In this document: positions 1 to 8,826 of the stretch, one piece after another | How the letters are laid out: each line of letters starts with the position of its first letter | Position numbering within the stretch: the stretch's first letter is position 1 | Origin: an uncultured bacterium | Lineage (GTDB): Bacteria > Pseudomonadota > Gammaproteobacteria > Burkholderiales > Burkholderiaceae_C | Assembly (NCBI GenBank): GCA_903830565.1 | Contig: CAIKUF010000204.1 | Location: 1 to 39,652, forward strand | Length of the DNA stretch: 39,652 nucleotides | Direction of reading: 5' to 3' | The notes under the pieces: model-generated | What the model was told of the DNA's origin: nothing | What the model saw: the letters and a program-made list of their open reading frames with translations, nothing else | The model's database searches: none | Position numbers and translations under genes: made by a program

Positions 1-1
1 C

Positions 2-640
2 TTCGAGGCGGTGCTGCTCAAGCTGCAAGGCGGCCTGAGCAAGCCACGTGGCACCAAGGATCTGGCCAAGATCATGGAGCGGCTCGGACGCGCCAAGCAA
101 CGCTACTCGCGCGCGGCGCAGCACTATCAGGTCGAGGTGAGAGAGGACGACACCGGCACGCAGGTGCGCGCCATCACCTGGACCAAACGCATCAAGCCCG
201 GCAGCGCGGTAGCGCACCCGGGCGTGTACTGCCTGCGCACGACCCTCGTGGAGTTGGACAACGCCACGCTGTGGCGCACCTACACGATGTTGACCAATCT
301 CGAGTCGGTGTTCCGCTCACTCAAGACGGACCTGGGCCTGCGGCCCGTCCACCACCAGATCGATCGCCGGGTCGAAGGGCATCTGTTCATCACCGTGCTG
401 GCCTATCACTTCGTGCACACGCTGCGCCTACAACTCAAGGCCAAAGGTATCGACGACAGTTGGGAGACGCTGCGCGAGACGCTCGCCACACAGCGGCGCG
501 TGACGGCTACGTTGCAACGCCGCGATGGAAGAGCCGTGCATGTACGCAAGGCCACCCGGCCCGAGCCGCAACACCAACAGCTCAACGCGATCCTGGGCCT
601 CTCCCCCAATCCCGGCGGCACTCATCGCGTGCTCGTCTGA
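2..640 (+). CDS. IS1634-type transposase, C-terminal part (5' end outside window)
   Basis: The reading frame is already open at base 2 and ends at the TGA at 638-640, so only the last ~212 residues of a DDE transposase are present. The diagnostic block is the C-terminal catalytic region, with NLESVFRSLKTDLGLRP followed by RRVEGHLFITVLAY. This is the signature with the last catalytic glutamate (LESVFR) found in the IS1634 branch of the IS4 superfamily. The segment before it contains an arginine/lysine-rich stretch (RLGRAKQRYSRAA) typical of the insertion domain. Role: cut-and-paste transposition of its own element. Nothing here shows whether the 5' part is intact. It runs convergent to the hydrolase gene at 868-2076. 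Confidence 0.8.
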   Translation, partial: FEAVLLKLQGGLSKPRGTKDLAKIMERLGRAKQRYSRAAQHYQVEVREDDTGTQVRAITWTKRIKPGSAVAHPGVYCLRTTLVELDNATLWRTYTMLTNLESVFRSLKTDLGLRPVHHQIDRRVEGHLFITVLAYHFVHTLRLQLKAKGIDDSWETLRETLATQRRVTATLQRRDGRAVHVRKATRPEPQHQQLNAILGLSPNPGGTHRVLV

Positions 641-672
641 CGCGATCTCAAGGTCGGGCAATCTGCGACGCC

Positions 673-692
673 GCACTACACAAAAGTAGTGC
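673..692. terminator. Hairpin after transposase, possible terminator
   Basis: GCACTAC (673-679) and GTAGTGC (686-692) form a perfect 7-bp stem around the loop ACAAAA. It sits 33 bases after the transposase stop and between convergent genes. It has no T-run, so it may instead be part of the IS end. The rest of 641-867 holds no gene that I can support. Confidence 0.4.
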
Positions 693-867
693 CATACGCG
701 CCGCCAAACCCACCTAAGTCATTGATTCCATTGGGGGTCGTAGTGCCAAATGACAAACTTGGGCTAGGGACGCGCGTGGCGACTCGGTACAGGCCCGCGG
801 ATGCGGACGCCTCCCGGCGCGTGACGCGGCGACGCGGTGTCCGCGCGCAAGTGCCGACGCGAAGGGG

Positions 868-2072
868 TCAGGGGCTGGTCCAGACGACCTGGTCGTCGAC
901 TGCGTACACGCGGCAGGGGTCGCCAAGCTTCTCGCAGTTGCGCACCGCGGTCTCTATCGCCTGCGCCCCATATCCGCGTGCGAGTGCGCCTTGGCCGGAG
1001 ATCGCGACTGCGCGCGGAAACGGCTTGGTCAGCCACTCGCGATACAGCGCCTTTCCGTTTTCCGAGACCTTGGGCAGACGGTCGACGTAGGCCAGCGCCG
1101 CGAACTGTGTCGGCGCGGGAACCGCCGACGCATGCACCTCGGCCAGCTTCGACTCCGCCGCCGGATGGAGACCGAGGTACTGCTCATAGAAGCGCAGCAT
1201 CTCCGCCGCGGAGGCCGCGCGCGCCTCCGGGTTGCCGCCGGCCATCGCCTTGCCGAAGCGAGTGCCGCCCGCGTTGTCGCGTTCGGTCACTGGGCTGGTG
1301 CCGTCGAAGGCGTGGTAGCTGCCCGGATACGGCACGTAGCGCACCGGCTGCCCGCGCGAAGTCAGGCGCTCGCAGGGCGCGGCAGGCGTCCAGTTGTCCA
1401 ATTCGCCCGTCATCACGAGCAAGGGTGCGACGACGTCGTAACGGAGCATCAGGTCATACGCGCCGCAACCCGGGTAGAACGCGACCAGCGCCGCCGGCTT
1501 GATCGCTGCCTGGCGCACCGCGTCGTTGGTGGCATCGGCCACGGCGAGCACGGCGCTGCCTCCGTGCGACCAACCCAGCACCCCCAGGCACCGCGCATCG
1601 ACGTCGGGCTGCTTGGCAAGCCAGTGCAGCGCTCCGGCAACGTCCATGCGCCGGTTGTCGTCGAAGATCTTCCGGTCCGAGAGCTTCTGCGCGCAAATGC
1701 TTGCCTCGCCGCGGGGACCAAAGCTGTCGACGTACAACACACCGGCTCCGGCGTCGCGCAGCATCTTGGTGTAGCGATTGCGCGGGTAGCCCACGCGGGA
1801 GCGGTCGGTGGGCAGCCCGTCGCACCCGTGCAGGGCGATGATGGCTAGCGCGCCGTCGGCGGCGACCGGCGGAGCGGTCCAGTGTGCGGTCAACACGACG
1901 CCGGGTTCAGCGCTGGGGAAGCTCACCTCCAGTGTGCGAATGACCTCAAGCGGCGCCGCATGCACGCGCACCACAAGTGCAACGGCGCAGGCAATGAAAA
2001 GAAACTGGCGGATCGCGGGTCGCGTCGTCGACGGCTCGTGGGCAGCAGAGCATTGCAGCCTGGTCGCCGCCC

Positions 2073-2076
<4 letters not shown>
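868..2076 (-). CDS. Secreted dienelactone hydrolase-like alpha/beta hydrolase
   Basis: 402 residues if started at the GTG at 2076-2074, which overlaps the livF stop as GTGA and implies translational coupling. An N-terminal region with the hydrophobic core FLFIACAVALVV followed by VHA-AP (residues 25-42) looks like a signal peptide, so the enzyme is probably periplasmic. The alpha/beta hydrolase core is clear: HGCDG (83-87, oxyanion region), the nucleophile elbow GWSHGG with Ser170, Asp227 in GELDNW and His255 in SYHAFDG. True dienelactone hydrolases use Cys as nucleophile; here it is Ser. Beyond ~residue 300 there is an extra module ending in a Cys-containing block (NCEKLGDPCRVYAVDDQVVW, Cys381 and Cys388), which could form a disulfide. 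The substrate cannot be told. Placement directly after livHMGF suggests cotranscription with that transporter. Confidence 0.75.
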
Positions 2077-2786
<710 letters not shown>

Positions 2787-2801
2787 TCGTTGGTCCTCTG
2801 C

Positions 2802-3578
2802 TCAGTGCGCGGTATGGCTGGCGCCGAGATAGGCCTCGATCACCTTCTCGTTGCGCTGCACGTCGTAAGGGTTGCCCTCGGCGATCTGCTTGCCGTAGTC
2901 GAGCACTGTCACGCGGTCGCACAGGCCCATGACGAGCTTCACGTCGTGCTCGATCAAGAGGATGGTGCGGCCGTCGTTGCGGATGCGGTCGATCAGCTCG
3001 CGCAGCACGACCTTCTCGGTCGCGTTCATTCCGGCTGCCGGTTCGTCCAGCGCGATCAGTTTGGGGTCCGTCGCGAGCGCACGTGCGATTTCGAGCCGGC
3101 GCTGGTCGCCGTAGCTCAGCGTGCGCGACTTGAACTCGGCGTACTTGCCGATGCCCACGTAGTCCAGCAACTCCTGCGCGCGCTGCGCGATCTCGGCCTC
3201 CTCGCGCTTGAAGCCTCCGGTGCGAAACACCGCACCGACCAGGCCCGAGTGCGTGCGGATGTGGCGGCCGACCATCACGTTCTCGAGCGCCGTCATCTCG
3301 GCAAACAGGCGGATGTTCTGGAAGGTGCGTGCGATGCCGGCCTTGGCCACCTCGTGCACCGCGCTGGGCTTGTAGGGCTTGCCGCCGAGCTCGAAGCTGC
3401 CGGAGTCCGGCAGGTACAGGCCCGTGAGCACGTTGAAGAAGGTCGTCTTGCCGGCGCCATTGGGACCGATGAGGCCGTAGACCTGGCCCTTCTCGATCGT
3501 GATGCCGACGTCGGACAAGGCCTGCAGACCGCCGAAGCGCTTGGAGACGCCGGCCACCTTGAGGATGTTTTCGCTCAT
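2802..3578 (-). CDS. livG: Branched-chain amino acid-type ABC transporter ATPase LivG
   Basis: 258 residues. Walker A GPNGAGKTTFF, the long insert before the signature (RHIRTHSGLVGAVFRTGG), signature LSYGDQRRLEIARAL, Walker B LIALDEPAAGMN and switch LLIEHDVKLVMG are all LivG hallmarks, as is the C-terminal tail that ends with an IEAYLG block. It energises the LivHM permease together with LivF. It starts 10 bases after the livM stop, with GAGGAT lying next to that stop as ribosome site, and is followed after 15 bases by livF, so the four liv genes are one transcription unit. Confidence 0.94.
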   Translation of the reverse strand: MSENILKVAGVSKRFGGLQALSDVGITIEKGQVYGLIGPNGAGKTTFFNVLTGLYLPDSGSFELGGKPYKPSAVHEVAKAGIARTFQNIRLFAEMTALENVMVGRHIRTHSGLVGAVFRTGGFKREEAEIAQRAQELLDYVGIGKYAEFKSRTLSYGDQRRLEIARALATDPKLIALDEPAAGMNATEKVVLRELIDRIRNDGRTILLIEHDVKLVMGLCDRVTVLDYGKQIAEGNPYDVQRNEKVIEAYLGASHTAH

Positions 3579-3588
3579 GTCGTCATCC

Positions 3589-4674
3589 TCACTTTAGCGC
3601 CGGCGTCGGTGCGGCCTTGCCGTGCTCGGGCGACGGCCATAGGCCGCGCGGGCGGGCCAGCATGACGCCGATCATCGCCAGCGCGATGAGCAACTGGCGC
3701 AGGATGGACGCGTCGAGCCGGCCGCCGCTCATCGCCTGCAGCGGCCCGGCGACGTAGCGCAGCACCTCGGGCAGCGCGGCCAGCAGCAGCGCGCCCAGGA
3801 TCACGCCCGGGATGTGGCCGATACCGCCGAGAACGACCATGGCGACGATCATCACCGACTCCATCAGGCTGAACGATTCGGGCGAGATGAAGCCCTGGAA
3901 GCTCGCGAACATCACCCCCGAGACGCCACCAAAGGTCGCCCCCATGCCGAAGGCGAGGAGCTTGAGGTTGCGGGTGTTGATGCCCATCGCCTTGGCCGCG
4001 GTCTCGTCCTCGCGGATCGCCATCCACGCGCGGCCGATGCGCGAGCGCTCGAGGCGGTAGCAGATCAGCACGCTCGCCACGACGAGCGCGAGGAAGAGGT
4101 AGTAGTAGAGCGACACGGACGGCAGCGCGATGAACCCGAGGTCCAGCGTCTTGCCGAGGTTCAGGCCGAAGAACTTGATCGAGTCGATCTGCGTGATGCC
4201 CTTGGGCCCGTTCGTGATGTTGACCGGTGCATCGAGGTTGTTCAGGAAGACGCGAATGATCTCGCCGAAGCCGAGCGTCACGATCGCTAGGTAGTCGCCG
4301 CGCAGCTTGAGCGTCGGCGCGCCGAGCAGCACGCCGAAGGTGCCGGCGATCGCCGCGCCGAGCGGAATGATGAGCCAGATCGGCGCATGCAGCCCGGCCG
4401 GGAACATCGCCTTGACGGCGGGGAAGGTCTCGGTCAGGTGGGGCGACGCGAGCAGGCCCATCATGTAGGCGCCCACCGCATAGAAGGCGACGTAGCCGAG
4501 GTCGAGCAACCCGGCATAGCCGACGACGATGTTCAGGCCGAGCGCGAGCAGTACGTAGAGCAGCGCGATGTCGACGATGCGCACCCAGGCATTGCCGAAC
4601 TGCTGGAAGACGAGCGGCAGGACCAGCAGACCGATAGCGGCGATGAGAAAGGTGATGAGCTTCTTGCTTTGCAT
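3589..4674 (-). CDS. livM: Branched-chain amino acid-type ABC permease LivM
   Basis: 361 residues, strongly hydrophobic with about ten predicted membrane helices. LivM-specific blocks are visible: LGLNIVVGYAGLLDLGYVAFYAVGAYM near residue 45, the loop GAPTLKLRGDYLAIVTLGFGEI and the cytoplasmic EAA-like contact segment RIGRAWMAIREDETAAKAMGIN. Role: one half of the inner-membrane channel of the HAA-type importer, with LivH. The ATG is preceded by GGGAG. The C-terminus ends in a short proline/lysine-rich tail after RPRGLWPS. Lies between livH (13 bases upstream) and livG. Confidence 0.93.
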   Translation of the reverse strand: MQSKKLITFLIAAIGLLVLPLVFQQFGNAWVRIVDIALLYVLLALGLNIVVGYAGLLDLGYVAFYAVGAYMMGLLASPHLTETFPAVKAMFPAGLHAPIWLIIPLGAAIAGTFGVLLGAPTLKLRGDYLAIVTLGFGEIIRVFLNNLDAPVNITNGPKGITQIDSIKFFGLNLGKTLDLGFIALPSVSLYYYLFLALVVASVLICYRLERSRIGRAWMAIREDETAAKAMGINTRNLKLLAFGMGATFGGVSGVMFASFQGFISPESFSLMESVMIVAMVVLGGIGHIPGVILGALLLAALPEVLRYVAGPLQAMSGGRLDASILRQLLIALAMIGVMLARPRGLWPSPEHGKAAPTPALK

Positions 4675-4687
4675 GATGACGCTCCCT

Positions 4688-5611
4688 TCAGGCGCGATCG
4701 GCGACGCGTTCGCCGAGCAGGCCCTGCGGCCGCAGCGTCAGCACCAGGATCAGCACGATGAAGGCGAAGATGTCGGAGTAGTGGCTGCCGAGCACGCCAC
4801 CCGTCAGGGCGCCGATGTAGCCCGCGCCCAGCGACTCGATCAGCCCCAGCAGCACGCCGCCGAGCATCGCCCCGGCCAGGTTGCCGATGCCGCCGAAGAC
4901 CGCCGCGGTGAACGCCTTGAGGCCGGGCAGGAAGCCCATCGTGTGCTGCACCGAGCCGTAGTTGGCAGCGTACATCACACCCGCCAGCGCGGCCAGCGCG
5001 GCGCCGATGACGAAGGTCGCCGAGATCACCATGTCGGGCTTGACGCCCATCAGCGCGGCGACGCGCGGGTTCTCGGCCGTGGCCCGCATCGCGCGGCCGA
5101 GCCGCGTATGGTTGACGAGGTACATCAGGCCCGCCAGCGCGAGCGCGGTCACGACGAGGATCACGACTTGCGTCGTGTTGATCACCGCACCGCCGATGTG
5201 GAAGGGCTCGCGCGGCAGCAGCAGCGGGAAGGACTTGTAGTTCGGCTTCCAGATGATCATCGCCAGCGTCTGCAGCAGCAGGCTCATGCCCATCGCGGTG
5301 ATCAGCGGCGCCAGCCGCGGCGCGTTGCGCAGCGGCCGGTAGGCGACCTTTTCGATCACGAAGTTCAGCACCGAGCAGACGATGACGGCGGCGACAAGCG
5401 AGATCAGCATCAGCAGCCAGCCCGGCAGCCCGGCGTCGGCGAGGAAGGTCACGACCGTCCAGCTCGTCAGCGCGCCCACCATCAGCACCTCGCCGTGGGC
5501 GAAGTTGATGAGGTTGATGATGCCGTAGACCATCGTGTAGCCGAGTGCGACCAGCGCATACACGCTGCCCAGCACCAGGCCATTGATGATCTGTTGGATG
5601 AAGGTGTCCAT
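4688..5611 (-). CDS. livH: Branched-chain amino acid-type ABC permease LivH
   Basis: 307 residues with about eight hydrophobic helices. The start MDTFIQQIINGLVLGSVYAL, then LGYTMVYGIINLINFAHGE, the loop RPLRNAPRLAPLITAMGMS and the coupling segment TRLGRAMRATAENPRVAALMGV identify LivH. It forms the membrane channel with LivM. The ribosome site AGGAGA (5619-5624 read on the minus strand) is 7 bases from the ATG. It is the first gene of the liv unit. The usual periplasmic binding protein gene (livJ/livK type) is not upstream here; rarA is. The transporter must therefore use a binding protein encoded elsewhere. Confidence 0.93.
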   Translation of the reverse strand: MDTFIQQIINGLVLGSVYALVALGYTMVYGIINLINFAHGEVLMVGALTSWTVVTFLADAGLPGWLLMLISLVAAVIVCSVLNFVIEKVAYRPLRNAPRLAPLITAMGMSLLLQTLAMIIWKPNYKSFPLLLPREPFHIGGAVINTTQVVILVVTALALAGLMYLVNHTRLGRAMRATAENPRVAALMGVKPDMVISATFVIGAALAALAGVMYAANYGSVQHTMGFLPGLKAFTAAVFGGIGNLAGAMLGGVLLGLIESLGAGYIGALTGGVLGSHYSDIFAFIVLILVLTLRPQGLLGERVADRA

Positions 5612-5760
5612 CTGAACGTCTCCTGCGATTCCCCGGCCGCCGGGCTCGACCGCGTTGTGGTTGCGCCCGACTCTAGACGCAATAAGCGCGCCACGCTGCG
5701 CGTGCCGACCCTATGGCCGAGACGCGCCATCTCGTGTACGAATGGACGGCGGCGCGGATT
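5612..5760. other. Spacer between rarA and livH, probable liv promoter region
   Basis: 149 bases between the rarA stop and the livH start, both genes on the minus strand. It carries the livH ribosome site (5619-5624) and a TAGAGT -10-like hexamer on the minus strand near 5673-5678 without a convincing -35. No open frame of note and no strong terminator hairpin for rarA are visible, so read-through from rarA is possible. Confidence 0.3.
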
Positions 5761-7083
5761 CTAGCCCTCGCCCGTCGTGCGGCGAGCCGCCGTGGCCTCG
5801 TCGTTGAGCCGCCGCAGCTCGGCCAGCTTCTCGGCAATGCGCAGTTCCAGCCCGCGCGGCTGCGGCCGGTAGAAGTGCGGCAGCGGCTTGTCGGTCGGCC
5901 CGTAGTGCTCGCCGGCCGCGAAGGCGCCCTCCTCGTCGTGCGCATAGCGGTAGCCCTGGCCGTAACCCAGGCCCTTCATCAGCTTGGTCGGTGCATTGCG
6001 CAGGTGCATGGGCACGGGCTGGGTGCCCTCCTGCGCAATGAAGGCGCGCACTTCGCCGTAGGCCTTGTAGACGGCGTTGCTCTTGGGCGCCACGGCCAAG
6101 TAGACCACCGCCTCGGCCAGCGCCAGCTCGCCTTCGGGCGAGCCCAGGCGCTCGTAGGTCTCGCTCGCGTCCAGCGCCAGGCGCAGCGCGCGCGGGTCGG
6201 CGAGGCCGATGTCCTCGCTCGCCATGCGGACGATGCGCCGCGCCGCGTAGCGCGGGTCGACGCCGCCGTCGAGCATGCGCGCGAACCAGTACAGCGCGGC
6301 GTCGGGGTCCGAGCCGCGAACCGACTTGTGCAGCGCCGAGATGGTGTCGTAGAACTGCTCGCCACCCTTGTCGTAGCGGCGCAGTTGCTCGCCCAGCGCG
6401 CGCTCCAACATGGCCTCGTCGATCAGGCTCGCCGCGCCCGCCGAGCGCGCCACCGTCTCCAGCGTGTTGAGCAGGCGCCGCGCGTCGCCGTCGGCAAAGC
6501 CGATCAGGCGCTGCACCGCCGCTTCGCTGAGCGGCGGCGCGCCGAGCGTCTCGCTGCCACGCGTGAGCACGACGCGCAGGTCGTCATCGCTCAAGGGCTG
6601 CAGCACGTGCACGCTGGCGCGCGAGAGCAGCGCCGAGTTGACCTCGAATGACGGGTTCTCGGTCGTCGCGCCGATGAAGGTGAACAGGCCCGACTCGACA
6701 TGCGGCAGAAAGGCGTCCTGCTGCGCCTTGTTGAAACGGTGCACCTCGTCGACGAAGACCACCGTGCCGCGCCCGCCGGCGCGCGCCACCTGCGCGCGCT
6801 CGACTGCCTCGCGGATGTCCTTCACGCCCCCGAGCACGGCCGAGATGGTGATGAACTGGGCTTCGAAGGCGTCGGCCATCAGCCGCGCCAGCGTCGTCTT
6901 GCCGACTCCCGGCGGGCCCCACAGGATCATCGAGTGCAGGTGGCCCGACTCGAACGCCGTGCGCAGGGGTTTACCCGGACCGAGCAATTGCGCCTGGCCG
7001 ATCACGGCATCGAGCGTGCGCGGGCGCAGGCGCTCCGCCAGCGGGACGTCGGGCGTGGCATCTGCGGGCGGCAGCAGGCTCAT
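5761..7083 (-). CDS. rarA: Replication-associated recombination AAA ATPase RarA (MgsA)
   Basis: 440 residues from the ATG at 7083-7081. The frame is open further upstream, but those codons lack RarA similarity, while MSLLPPADATPDVPLAERL matches the usual RarA beginning. Motifs: LAERLRPRTLDAVIGQ, Walker A GPPGVGKTT (56-64), Walker B VVFVDEVHRF (108-117), sensor 1 GATTENPS (138-145), and the tetramerisation region with DPDAALYWFARMLDGGVDPRYAARR. The conserved C-terminal KPLPHFYRPQPRG block is present. RarA acts at stalled replication forks, related to the clamp-loader ATPases. Length matches the family. It is divergent from the WS/DGAT gene. GGCGCG-TT-CGCGCC (7100-7113) is a perfect palindrome just upstream of the start. 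Confidence 0.95.
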   Translation of the reverse strand: MSLLPPADATPDVPLAERLRPRTLDAVIGQAQLLGPGKPLRTAFESGHLHSMILWGPPGVGKTTLARLMADAFEAQFITISAVLGGVKDIREAVERAQVARAGGRGTVVFVDEVHRFNKAQQDAFLPHVESGLFTFIGATTENPSFEVNSALLSRASVHVLQPLSDDDLRVVLTRGSETLGAPPLSEAAVQRLIGFADGDARRLLNTLETVARSAGAASLIDEAMLERALGEQLRRYDKGGEQFYDTISALHKSVRGSDPDAALYWFARMLDGGVDPRYAARRIVRMASEDIGLADPRALRLALDASETYERLGSPEGELALAEAVVYLAVAPKSNAVYKAYGEVRAFIAQEGTQPVPMHLRNAPTKLMKGLGYGQGYRYAHDEEGAFAAGEHYGPTDKPLPHFYRPQPRGLELRIAEKLAELRRLNDEATAARRTTGEG

Positions 7084-7225
7084 TGGTGCGATTGTGGCAG
7101 GCGCGTTCGCGCCCATCTCCCCGTGCCGCGGCCATGATCTGGGGCAGATTGGGCCGCGTTTCCTCGCTATCGCGCGGTCCGGGCCGTGGTTATATTCGAG
7201 CACCGAGGCACCCTAAGCACTCCCC
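7084..7225. promoter_or_regulatory. Divergent promoter region rarA / WS-DGAT
   Basis: 142 bases between divergent genes. On the plus strand a TATATT hexamer at 7191-7196 is a fair -10, 29 bases before the WS/DGAT ATG, though no good -35 is visible. On the rarA side a 14-base perfect palindrome (7100-7113) lies 16 bases from the start codon and could be an operator or hairpin. Confidence 0.35.
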
Positions 7226-8776
7226 ATGAGCCAACTCAGCGGTCACGACGCCATCTTCCTCTATTCGGACACGGCGCACTCGAACTCCAACGTCAGCCTG
7301 ATTCACATCTACGACCAGTCGACCGCCGCGGGCGGCAAGGTCCGCTTCAAGACCATCCTCGCCCACATCGAGAGCCGGCTCGACCGCTCGCCGATGTTCC
7401 GCCGCAAGCTCAAGCACGTGCCGCTCGAGATCGACTATCCGTACTGGGTCGAGGACGAGAACTTCGACCTCGAATACCACGTGCGCCACATCGCGCTGCC
7501 CAAGCCGGGCGACTGGCGCCAGTTCTGCATCCAGGTCTCGCGCATCCACGCCCGACCGCTCGATCTCAAGCGCCCGCTGTGGGAGCTGTACGTGATCGAG
7601 GGCCTGGACAGCTTCCTCGACCTGCCCGCGGGTAGCTTCGCCGTGCTCGCGAAGACGCACCACGCAGCGATCGACGTCGAGAGCGGCAGCGAGATCACGA
7701 TGCTGCTCCACGACACGACGCCGACACCGCCGCCCGCGACGCCGCCCGCACCGTGGTTCCCGGCTTCGCCTCCGAGCACGCCGGCGATGCTGTGCCGCGG
7801 CGTGGCCCGGGCAGCACTGTCTCCGTTTCGCCTTGCGCAGCCTCTGGCGCGTGCGCTGGCGCGCTTCGCACCGATCGCAGTCACCCTCGCCGGCGACATG
7901 CTGCTGCGGCCCGAGAACATGCCGCCGACGCGCTTCAATTCGGTCATCTCGGCGCATCGCGTGTTCGACACCCGGCGCTTCATGCTGTCCGAATTCAAGG
8001 CCATCCGCAGGCTCGCCGTCGGCGCGACGGTGAACGACGCGGTGCTGGCCGTCTGCGGCGGCGCACTACGGCGCTACCTCGACGAGCAGGGCGAGTTGCC
8101 CGACGCCAGCCTGACCGCCATCGCGCCCTTTGCGATCCGCGGCGCCGACTCGGGCACAGACGCTCGGGCCGAACTGACGTGGTTCCACGTGCAGATCGGC
8201 ACCCACATCGCCGACCCGGTGCGGCGCCTGGCCTTCATCCGCGATCAACTCGCCTCGTCGGACACGCTTGCCCGCGCCAAGGGCGTGCATGAGCTGGCCG
8301 CGGCCGGTCAGCACGCACCCGCGGCCGCGCTGGCGCTGACGAGCAAGATGCTCAGCCGCGCCTCGCTGGGCATCGGTCGCCGCGCGCCGCTGGCCAACTG
8401 CAGCATCGCCAACGTGCCCGGGCCGGAGGTGCCGCTCTATCTGTGCGGCGCCCGCATGACCTACTTCTCGGCCATCATGCCGATCGTCGACGGCATGGGC
8501 CTCGTGTTCGCGGTCACGAGCTACGACGGCCGAATCGTGATCTCGCCGACTTCGTGCCGCGACCTGATGCCCGACCCGGAAGCGTTCACGCAGTGCATAC
8601 GCGACAGCTTCCAGGAGTACCTGGGCATTGCCGCCGAGAAGCCGAAGGCGGTGCCGCGGCCCAGGCGGCCGAGAGCGGCTGCGACCGTGGCCAGGAAGCG
8701 GGCAACGGTCAAAGCCAAGCGCGTCATCCCGCCCTCGCGGGCCAGCGCGGCACGTCGCGCCGCCGCAGCGGCCTGA
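7226..8776 (+). CDS. Wax ester synthase / diacylglycerol acyltransferase (WS/DGAT)
   Basis: 516 residues. Bifunctional WS/DGAT enzymes condense acyl-CoA with fatty alcohols or diacylglycerol to make storage lipids at the inner membrane and on lipid droplets. Family motifs seen: start MSQLSGHDAIFLYSDT, PLDLKRPLW (111-119), the active-site block HHAAIDV (145-151), VNDAVLAVCGGALRRYL, and NVPGPEVPLYLCGA. The catalytic HHxxxD residues (His145, His146, Asp150) are present, but the usual Gly after Asp is Val. The last ~45 residues are a basic Ala/Arg/Lys/Pro tail (RPRAAATVARKRATVKAKR and on), not part of the catalytic fold and reminiscent of the histone-like tails of granule proteins such as PhaF/PhaM. 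Length without the tail (~470) fits the family. Substrates cannot be read from sequence. Confidence 0.88.
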   Translation: MSQLSGHDAIFLYSDTAHSNSNVSLIHIYDQSTAAGGKVRFKTILAHIESRLDRSPMFRRKLKHVPLEIDYPYWVEDENFDLEYHVRHIALPKPGDWRQFCIQVSRIHARPLDLKRPLWELYVIEGLDSFLDLPAGSFAVLAKTHHAAIDVESGSEITMLLHDTTPTPPPATPPAPWFPASPPSTPAMLCRGVARAALSPFRLAQPLARALARFAPIAVTLAGDMLLRPENMPPTRFNSVISAHRVFDTRRFMLSEFKAIRRLAVGATVNDAVLAVCGGALRRYLDEQGELPDASLTAIAPFAIRGADSGTDARAELTWFHVQIGTHIADPVRRLAFIRDQLASSDTLARAKGVHELAAAGQHAPAAALALTSKMLSRASLGIGRRAPLANCSIANVPGPEVPLYLCGARMTYFSAIMPIVDGMGLVFAVTSYDGRIVISPTSCRDLMPDPEAFTQCIRDSFQEYLGIAAEKPKAVPRPRRPRAAATVARKRATVKAKRVIPPSRASAARRAAAAA

Positions 8777-8826
8777 GCGCCGAAAGCGACGCAGCGGCTT
8801 GCGCCCGGCGCCGCGGCGATTCCGTC

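Larger units (their letters stand above)
1..766 (+). mobile_element. Right part of an IS1634-like insertion sequence, end approximate
   Basis: The transposase fragment is followed by ~125 noncoding bases. The motif GTAGTGCCA occurs twice, at 686-694 (the right arm of a hairpin) and at 739-747, where it continues as GTAGTGCCAAATGACAAAC. The second copy is my candidate for the terminal inverted repeat, placing the element's end near 766. The left end lies outside the window, so neither the inverted repeat pair nor a target-site duplication can be checked. Confidence 0.4.

Noticed and set aside
7084-7203. 40-codon N-terminal extension of rarA
   Set aside because: It does not resemble RarA, and the family start motif begins at the ATG at 7083.
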